DNA of 39,804 nt from Bacillota bacterium. GTDB taxonomy: Bacteria > Bacillota > Limnochordia > Limnochordales > ZCTH02-B6. This document shows positions 23,302-29,310 of this stretch, in pieces. The position numbers and the translations under genes are program-made. The notes under the pieces are model-generated. The model had not been told where the DNA came from, ran no database searches, and saw only the letters and a program-made list of their open reading frames with translations. Location: positions 1 to 39,804 of the forward strand of contig PKQR01000006.1 of NCBI GenBank assembly GCA_017578085.1, given 5' to 3'. How positions within the stretch are numbered: the first letter of the stretch is position 1; each line of letters opens with the position of its first letter.

Positions 23302-23355
23302 TGGACAAGCGCGGGGCGGCCCGCGCGCATCCGGGAAACCGTGGGAGGGGCAGCG

Positions 23356-24351
23356 GTGAAGGTCGGCAAGCTTTCCGCGGCCGAGCTGCGGGCCCGGGTG
23401 CTTCCCTACCGGGGCGCTGCCCGCCGGGAGGTGCTGGTGGGGCCGGGCGTCGGGGTGGACTCGGCCGTTCTTGACCTCGGCGGCGACGTCTGCGTGGTCA
23501 GCAGCGACCCGATCACCGGTGCCGGCCAAGGCGCGGGGCGCCTGGCTGTCATCGTGGCCACCAACGATGTGGCCGCCCACGGGGCGCGGCCGGTGGGCGT
23601 GGTGGTGGTGCTGCTCTTGCCCGAAGGGGCCGCCCTTGACACCTTGGAGGCGCTCATGCGGGAGATCGACGCCGAGGCCCGGAGGCTAGGCGTGGCCGTC
23701 CTGGGCGGCCACACGGAGATCACTTCGCGGGTCAAGGACGCGGTCGTCGTGGTCACCGCCATTGGCCGCGCGGCGCGGGACCGGTTTGTGTCGGCCCACG
23801 ACGCCAGGCCCGGGGACTTCCTGGTGGTCACCAAAGGCGTCGGCCTGGAGGGTACGGCCATCTTGGCCACCGATTTCGGCGCGCCGCTGTCGGCAGTCCT
23901 GGGCGAGGACGTGGTAAAGCGGGCGGCGGCGTTCACGCAAGAGCTGAGCGTCGTCGAGGAGGCGCTTGCGGCAGTGGCGGCCGGCGCCCGGGCCATGCAC
24001 GACATCACCGAGGGGGGCCTGTTGGGCGCGGTGGAGGAGATGTGTGAGGCGGCGGGCGCCGGTTGTGAGCTGTGGGAAGACCGCATTCCGGTGCGGGAGG
24101 AGACCGCCGCCATCTGCCGACACCTGGGGCTTGACCCGCTGGGCCTGCTCGGCTCCGGCAGCCTCCTGGTAGCCGCTCCCGACGGTGAGGCGCTCGTCGC
24201 GGCGCTTAAGCGCGCGGGCGTTCCCGCCGCCTGCATCGGCCGGCTGGTGGATAAAGCCGACGGGAAACGCATCAGGGGCCGCGACGGTCACTGGCGGCCC
24301 CTGGCGGCGTATCCGCAAGATGAACTTTGGCGCTTCCTTGAGTCGCAATGA
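23356..24351 (+). CDS. AIR synthase-related protein (HypE/PurM superfamily)
   Basis: This 331-residue protein has the two-domain AIR synthase fold of PurM, HypE, ThiL and SelD. Signs are the N-terminal acidic cluster VGPGVGVDSAVLDLG, ATNDVAAHGARPVGVVVVLLLP, GHTEITSRVKDAVVVVTAIG, GDFLVVTKGVGLEGTAILA, MHDITEGGLLGAVEEMCEAAG and LLGSGSLLVAA. It lacks the C-terminal PRIC-type cysteine motif that HypE uses to carry the cyanide precursor; it ends DELWRFLESQ, and no hydrogenase gene is present. It is therefore probably a kinase-like or ATP-using enzyme of unknown substrate. GTG 23356 lies five bases after GGGAGGGG. Confidence 0.85.
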   Translation: MKVGKLSAAELRARVLPYRGAARREVLVGPGVGVDSAVLDLGGDVCVVSSDPITGAGQGAGRLAVIVATNDVAAHGARPVGVVVVLLLPEGAALDTLEALMREIDAEARRLGVAVLGGHTEITSRVKDAVVVVTAIGRAARDRFVSAHDARPGDFLVVTKGVGLEGTAILATDFGAPLSAVLGEDVVKRAAAFTQELSVVEEALAAVAAGARAMHDITEGGLLGAVEEMCEAAGAGCELWEDRIPVREETAAICRHLGLDPLGLLGSGSLLVAAPDGEALVAALKRAGVPAACIGRLVDKADGKRIRGRDGHWRPLAAYPQDELWRFLESQ

Positions 24352-24423
24352 TTCCCGGGCCCCGGTTGAGCTCCGGGAGCCAGGCTGAGCCCCGAGGTTC
24401 GGCGCGAGTTCCGGAAAAGCCCC

Positions 24424-26232
24424 TCAGCCCAGAGCTTCCAGCTCGTTCAGCATCTGCTCAAACACGTCCATAACCCGCAGGATCGGCTCCGGCTTCGTCA
24501 TGTCGACGCCGGCCCGACGCAAGAGGTTCAGCGAGTAGTCGGACCCGCCGGACCGCAGCAGGTTGAGGTAGCGCTCCACCGCGGGCTTGCCCTCCTCGAG
24601 GATGGCCTGCCCGAGAGCCGTGGCCGCGGCGAAGCCGGTGGCGTACTTGTACACGTAAAAGGCCCGGTAGAAGTGGGGGATGCGCGCCCACTCGATGGCG
24701 ATCGGATCGTCCGCGATGAGCTCGGGACCGTAGTACTCCTTTACCAGCCGGTGGTACGTGTCGCACAAAAACTGCGGGGTGAGGGCTTCGCCGGCTTCCA
24801 CGTGCTCATGAATGATCTTTTCGAACTCGGCGAACTTGACCTGGCGGAAGACAGTGGTCCGCACGGTGTCCAGGTACTTGTTGACCAAGTAACGGCGCTG
24901 GGCCTTGTCGTCGGTTTCCCTGAGCAGGTAATGGAAGAGAAGGTGCTCATTCAGGGTGGAGGCGACTTCGGCCACGAAGAAGGTGTAGCGGGAGTACACG
25001 TAGGGCTGCGACATATTGGCTAAGTAGCTGTGGCACGCGTGCCCGAACTCGTGGGCCAGGGTGAACAGGTTTTCAAGGTTCGGCTCGTAGTTCATGAGGA
25101 TGTAGGGGTGTACTCCGTACGCGCTGATGGAGTAGGCGCCGCTGCGCTTGCCCTCGTTTTCCAGGACGTCGACCCAGCGGTTTTCCAGCCCTTCCTTGAC
25201 GATCCGGATGTACTCGTCGCCCAAGGGCGCAAGCGCCCGCACCATCGTCTGGCACGCCTGCTCGTAGGGGATGTGCATGTCGGCTTCGGGCACGAGCGGC
25301 ACGTAGATGTCGTAGATGTGCAGCTCGTCGACGCCCAAAAGCCGCTTGCGGATGCCCATGTAGCGGTGGAGCAGGTCGAGGCGGGAGCGGATGGTGTCGA
25401 TGAGGTTGGTGTACACCTCCACCGGGATGTTTTCCTCATGAAGCGCCATGTGCAGGCTCGACGGGTACCGGCGGGTGCGGGCGTAAAAGACGTCCTTGCG
25501 GACGCTGGAGGCGAGCGTCGCCGCCACCGTGTGGCGCCAGCGGAAGTAGGTGTTGTGCAAGGCCTCGAAGGCGTCCTTGCGCACGCGGCGATCGGGGCTT
25601 TCCATAAAGCGGATGTAGCGGCCGTGGGTCAGCTCCACCAGCTCGCCGTTTTCGTCCTGGATCGCGGGGAACTTCAGGTCCGCGTCGTTGAACATGTCAA
25701 ACACATTGGCCGGCGCCTGCGCCACTTCGCCCGCCGCAGCAAGGATGGCTTCCTCGGGCGGCGAGAGCGTATGGGGCTTGAAGCGCACGATGTCCTCCAA
25801 GTGATGCCGGTAGAGGGCCAGCTCGGGGCTGTTGAGGTACTCTTGCAGCCGCTCCTCCGGCATTTGCAGGATTTCGGGCTCGATAAAGGAGATGGCGGTG
25901 CGCAGTTCCACGTAGAGGCGCTGGCTGCGGTCGTAAAGCGCCTGGTACTTGGCGTTGGTGCTGTCCTCGTCCATCCGGGTGAAGGCGTAGACGTACAGCC
26001 GCTCCAGCCGTTCCTCGGTCTCGTCCCGGAGCTTGAAGCACTCGGCGAGCCGCGCCGGCGACTGGGCCAGGGTGCCGGCGAAGGCCTTCAGCTGCGGGAT
26101 CGCTTCCTTAACCCTTCGAAAGTCTTCCTCCCACATGTCATCGGTCGGGTAAAGGTCTTCAAGCCGCCAGCGCATGGCCTCAGGGATCTCGGCGCGCTTG
26201 GGCAGCCTCTTGGCCACGGCGGGGTTGCTCAA
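24424..26232 (-). CDS. pepF: Oligoendopeptidase F (M3 family metallopeptidase)
   Basis: PepF is a cytosolic zinc peptidase that cuts medium-length peptides. The 602-residue product has the N-terminal MRWRLEDLYPTDDMWEEDF segment typical of the family, the zinc motif HEFGHACHSY (His394, Glu395, His398), the later ligand region FVAEVASTLNEH, and YVYKYATGFAAATALGQAIL near the end. The start is TTG 26232 (MSNPAV...), nine bases after GGGAG; the overlapping frame from 26446 is a different frame. It is convergent with the AIR-synthase-like gene; the 72-base gap between them holds no clear terminator. Together with the oligopeptide importer ATPases in the window it fits peptide use. Confidence 0.95.
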   Translation of the reverse strand: MSNPAVAKRLPKRAEIPEAMRWRLEDLYPTDDMWEEDFRRVKEAIPQLKAFAGTLAQSPARLAECFKLRDETEERLERLYVYAFTRMDEDSTNAKYQALYDRSQRLYVELRTAISFIEPEILQMPEERLQEYLNSPELALYRHHLEDIVRFKPHTLSPPEEAILAAAGEVAQAPANVFDMFNDADLKFPAIQDENGELVELTHGRYIRFMESPDRRVRKDAFEALHNTYFRWRHTVAATLASSVRKDVFYARTRRYPSSLHMALHEENIPVEVYTNLIDTIRSRLDLLHRYMGIRKRLLGVDELHIYDIYVPLVPEADMHIPYEQACQTMVRALAPLGDEYIRIVKEGLENRWVDVLENEGKRSGAYSISAYGVHPYILMNYEPNLENLFTLAHEFGHACHSYLANMSQPYVYSRYTFFVAEVASTLNEHLLFHYLLRETDDKAQRRYLVNKYLDTVRTTVFRQVKFAEFEKIIHEHVEAGEALTPQFLCDTYHRLVKEYYGPELIADDPIAIEWARIPHFYRAFYVYKYATGFAAATALGQAILEEGKPAVERYLNLLRSGGSDYSLNLLRRAGVDMTKPEPILRVMDVFEQMLNELEALG

Positions 26233-26430
26233 AGGCGCTCACTCCCATCATTGTTGGTTTGTCCTGCCCGCATATACGACCTGTACTTTTCCGCCTTTCC
26301 GGCAAGATTCCTCGTTCTAGAGCTTGTTGCCCGACGTGTGCCGCCCCGGCGCCGCCGGACGTCCAGCAAGCCCGTAAGGGGCAGGGGACGCCACGAGCTC
26401 CACATAAAGATGAAGAGAACGGTTTGGATA

Positions 26431-26459
26431 TGGCCAAGAGCCCCAATCTGTGCTATGGT
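26431..26459 (+). promoter_or_regulatory. Possible extended -10 promoter of uppP
   Basis: TGGCCA (26431-26436) and TATGGT (26454-26459) are 17 bases apart, with the extended TG-C before the -10. Each hexamer matches consensus at four of six positions. It is about 31 bases before the uppP ATG. Confidence 0.45.
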
Positions 26460-26489
26460 GAAGCGCGGGTTCGACTGGAGGCCTAACAA

Positions 26490-27296
26490 ATGACCGTATT
26501 GGAAGCCATTGTCCTGGGCTTGCTCCAGGGGTTGACCGAGTTCCTGCCCGTCAGCAGCTCCGGGCACCTGGTGATCGCCCGGCATCTGCTGGGCGCCAAT
26601 GCCGAAGCGCTGACCTTTGACGTCTTCGTGCACTTTGGCAGCCTGCTGGCGGTCCTCGCGTTTTTCCGCGAGGAGCTCGCGCAGATGGCTGCGGGCGTGT
26701 TGGGCCTGCGCCGGCCGGGTGCGGACGCCGGCAAGCGGCTGTTTTGGCTGTTGGTCGTCGCCTCCGTGCCCGTGGGCGTCGTGGGGCTCTTGTTCCGGGA
26801 CGCCATCGAGCGGGCTTTTGCGTCAGTGCTGGTGCCGGCGGTGATGCTGTTTGTCACCGGCGCCCTGCTCATGTTTGCCGACCGGGTGGGAGGCCTGCGG
26901 CAAAACACCCGCCCGGGCTTGGTGCACGCCATCGCCATGGGCATCGGCCAAGCGTGCGCCTTGTTGCCGGGCCTGTCCCGTTCCGGCACCACCATGAGCG
27001 CCGGCATCCTTGCGGGCCTTACCCGGCAGGCAGCGGCCCGCTTCGCCTTCTTGATGTCGATCCCGGCGATTCTGGGCGCAACGGCGCTGGAAGTGGTGTC
27101 CTTGTGGCGGGACGGCGCCCGGCTCAGTGACGGTTTCGAGGTAGTGCTGGCGGGGACCGCCGCGTCGGCCGTCAGCAGCTACCTGGCCATCGCTTTCCTG
27201 CTGCGCTTCCTCCAGCGCGGCCGCCTGGCCCCCTTCGCCGTCTACACATGGGTGATCGGGGCCCTCGTGCTGGGGCTGACACTGGCGGGCCGGTAG
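26490..27296 (+). CDS. uppP: Undecaprenyl-diphosphatase
   Basis: UppP (BacA family) dephosphorylates undecaprenyl diphosphate at the membrane so the lipid carrier can be reused in cell-wall synthesis; it also underlies bacitracin resistance. The 268-residue membrane protein contains LLQGLTEFLPVSSSGHLV near the N-terminus and PGLSRSGTTMSAGIL in the middle, the two family motifs carrying the catalytic Glu and the Ser/Arg residues. About seven to eight hydrophobic segments are visible, ending YTWVIGALVLGLTLAGR. ATG 26490 is nine bases after GGAGG. It is a single gene closed by a strong terminator. Confidence 0.97.
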   Translation: MTVLEAIVLGLLQGLTEFLPVSSSGHLVIARHLLGANAEALTFDVFVHFGSLLAVLAFFREELAQMAAGVLGLRRPGADAGKRLFWLLVVASVPVGVVGLLFRDAIERAFASVLVPAVMLFVTGALLMFADRVGGLRQNTRPGLVHAIAMGIGQACALLPGLSRSGTTMSAGILAGLTRQAAARFAFLMSIPAILGATALEVVSLWRDGARLSDGFEVVLAGTAASAVSSYLAIAFLLRFLQRGRLAPFAVYTWVIGALVLGLTLAGR

Positions 27297-27326
27297 CCCT
27301 TGCGGCAATTCATCAGGTAAACAAGA

Positions 27327-27364
27327 AACCCCGGGAGCACCAACTGCGCCCCGGGGTTGTTTTT
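27327..27364. terminator. Terminator after uppP, probably bidirectional with tRNA-Leu
   Basis: AACCCCGGG (27327-27335) pairs with CCCGGGGTT (27350-27358), then GTTTTT follows on the plus strand. On the minus strand the hairpin is followed by TTTCTTGTTT, so it may also end the tRNA-Leu transcript. Confidence 0.85.
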
Positions 27365-27369
27365 CGCGC

Positions 27370-27455
<86 letters not shown>

Positions 27456-27527
27456 TCACTTGGGTGACCGAAACCTGCCGGGCCGGCTGAAACCGTCGCT
27501 TCAGCTCGAGCGCGGCGGGCACGATTC

Positions 27528-27556
27528 ATCATAACACAGCCCCTGGCCGGATTCAA
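27528..27556 (-). promoter_or_regulatory. Sigma-A promoter of tRNA-Leu
   Basis: On the minus strand TTGAAT (27551-27556) and TATGAT (27528-27533) are 17 bases apart. The tRNA 5' end is about 72 bases downstream, so the precursor would carry a 5' leader of about 65 bases. The rest of the 232-base gap up to 27687 holds GC-rich inverted repeats but no recognisable gene. Confidence 0.75.
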
Positions 27557-27687
27557 GAGCAGTCGCTGCCAGTGGCTGGCATGGCCCGGGCCGATGTACC
27601 GGGCGACGGGGAAAGGGGCCGGAGCCAGAGGGCGTCCCCGGGCCGGTGAGCGGCGCGGCCGCGCCATGAGCGCGACCGCGCCCGGCG

Positions 27688-28992
27688 TCACGCGTTTGCG
27701 GCTTCCATCAGCTCATTCAGCAGGTACTCCAGGACCATAACCTCGGCGTATTTCACGGCCGTGTCCCAATCTTGATCCAGCAGCGCCCGCACCAGCTCAG
27801 GTTCCAGGCCCCAGCGGGCCGCCGCGAGTTCGGTCAGCCGCGACTTGCCGTACTCGGTGAGCGCGGGCCAGTCCTGGGACACGACGGCGTCGGCTTCTTC
27901 GGGCGTCAAGCCGTACTTCAGCAGCTGGTTGTACAAGGATACCTTCAGTTCATCCCCGGCCCGCTCCCAGTCCTGGGCCAAGATGGCCGCCGTCTGCTCC
28001 GGGGTGAGAAGTTCCCGAAGGAGGACGGCGATGGCCTCCATGGCCTCTTCGGCGGTGGTCACCTCCGGCCCCGCCGCGACGACCACCTTGAGTTGTCCGG
28101 TGGGGTCGGCCGCGACCCGCACCGTGTCGTCGACCCGCAGCGCTTCGGCGCCGGCCTGCTGCCCGTTGCGCACGATCCCCGTGTCCGGAGCCAGCACGAA
28201 GGCCGCGGCCTCCCCGCCGTCAGGGACGACGCTCAGGCTGCCGCCCGGCACGTTGACCTGCGCCAGCCGGCCTGAGCGGATGTCCAGCCGGCTGGCCGCG
28301 TCGATCCATTTCCGCGCCTCCGCGTGCGTCGCCGGCTGTTCAGGCCGGACCATACCGCCGGCTTCCTCGGGGATCAAGCCCAGCCGGTGCGCCATGGCCA
28401 CCGCCGGGAACGCCCGGTGCAGCGGGGAGATGTCCTGGAACATGCTTTCCGCAGGCATGAGCGCTGCGGCCGCGTCCTCGAGATCGAGGGCCCGCACGAT
28501 GGCAGTGGCCAAACCGGCGCGGGTTACCGGCGCCGCCGGATCGGTACCCGGATCAAGTAGGTTGACCGGTTCGGCGCCGGACAGGGCCGGCGCGGCCGCC
28601 GGGTCGAAAGCGGTTTGCATCAGGGCCAAGAGCTCGCCCCAGGTGAGCGGGGAGGCCGGGCCAGCGGCGGCGCTGTCGGCAGGCTGCCGGTCCTCAGCTG
28701 GTGGCCCCTCCGAGGCCGCCTGCGATCCGTCGCGCGACGACGGCGTTGTCTCGCTTCCGGCATCCGCCGGCGAGGTGCCGTCGCGCAAGGCGCCGGCGCC
28801 CGACTGGCCGTCGGCCGGAGCGCCATCGGTCAAACCGCCGGCGCCTGCTGGATCCACGGGCGGCTGCTCCGTTGTGTTGTACGCGGCTTGGCTGCCGGTC
28901 TTCACGTAGGACGCCGCAACGGCGAAAGCGGCGAGGACCAAGAGCACGGCCAAGCCGATGATGGCTGCGCGCTGGGCGTTAGTGTTGAACAT
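27688..28992 (-). CDS. Membrane-anchored SLH-like protein with C-terminal tandem helical repeats
   Basis: This 434-residue protein starts with an uncleaved-looking signal anchor (about residues 9-30, AAIIGLAVLLVLAAFAVAA). A long Pro/Ala/Gly/Ser-rich linker follows (about 35-115). Next comes an SLH-like region: PVTRAGLATAIVRALDL, FQDISPLHRAFPAVAMAHRLGLI, and RPEQPATHAEARKWIDAAS. Then there is a small beta domain (VNVPGGSLSVVPDGGEAAAF to VRVAADPTGQLKVVVA). Last are three tandem units of about 33 residues, each holding a Leu-x-Pro-Glu start and a Gln-Asp-Trp core (LAQDW, VSQDW, LDQDW). It probably sits on the outer face of the membrane and contacts the wall. The start ATG 28992 follows GGGAGAG. 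Function unknown. Confidence 0.8.
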   Translation of the reverse strand: MFNTNAQRAAIIGLAVLLVLAAFAVAASYVKTGSQAAYNTTEQPPVDPAGAGGLTDGAPADGQSGAGALRDGTSPADAGSETTPSSRDGSQAASEGPPAEDRQPADSAAAGPASPLTWGELLALMQTAFDPAAAPALSGAEPVNLLDPGTDPAAPVTRAGLATAIVRALDLEDAAAALMPAESMFQDISPLHRAFPAVAMAHRLGLIPEEAGGMVRPEQPATHAEARKWIDAASRLDIRSGRLAQVNVPGGSLSVVPDGGEAAAFVLAPDTGIVRNGQQAGAEALRVDDTVRVAADPTGQLKVVVAAGPEVTTAEEAMEAIAVLLRELLTPEQTAAILAQDWERAGDELKVSLYNQLLKYGLTPEEADAVVSQDWPALTEYGKSRLTELAAARWGLEPELVRALLDQDWDTAVKYAEVMVLEYLLNELMEAANA

Positions 28993-29121
28993 GGGTCTGC
29001 ACTCTCCCTGCCCCTATCGTCGGTGAGGGTGGATCGCGATATCTATCACAAAGGGCGATTCCCCGCCGTCGGGGCCAATCCTTTAAGTAAGTCCCGGCAG
29101 GCGAGGGGGGGCGAGGTAGTC

Positions 29122-29161
29122 CAGGCGCGGTTCAGGCAGGGCAGGCGCGGATCAGGCGGGA
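29122..29161 (+). repeat. Two-copy 20-bp imperfect tandem repeat
   Basis: CAGGCGCGGTTCAGGCAGGG (29122-29141) is followed directly by a second copy with about three differences (29142-29161). It lies between the SLH-like gene and the polA promoter; a regulatory role is unproven. Confidence 0.6.
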
Positions 29162-29192
29162 TAGGGTGGGGGATAGTCATCCGGCCAGGAAG

Positions 29193-29222
29193 TGGATCTC
29201 GCCGCTAAGCCCATGCTATACT
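29193..29222 (+). promoter_or_regulatory. Probable extended -10 promoter of polA
   Basis: TATACT (29217-29222) is preceded by TG-C, an extended -10, while the -35 is poor (TGGATC, 29193-29198, 18-base spacer). It is about 89 bases before the polA start. Confidence 0.5.
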
Positions 29223-29310
29223 GGACGCAGCCCGGGCCGCGCACAGGTTCGGTCCCCCCGCTGGGCCAGCCGGGCGCGCAGGCGACTCCAACACGCCGGG
29301 AGCGAGGACC

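Larger units (their letters stand above)
28993..29310. other. 318-base divergent intergenic region upstream of polA
   Basis: This region separates the minus-strand SLH-like gene from polA. It holds the SLH gene ribosome-binding site, a small CCCCG/CGGGG hairpin (29061-29074), a 20-bp imperfect tandem repeat (29122-29161) and a likely polA promoter (29193-29222). No small gene with a credible ribosome-binding site was seen. Confidence 0.6.

Noticed and set aside
23356-24351. Assignment as HypE
   Set aside because: The C-terminal cysteine motif needed for carbamoyl/cyanide transfer is missing and there are no hydrogenase genes nearby.
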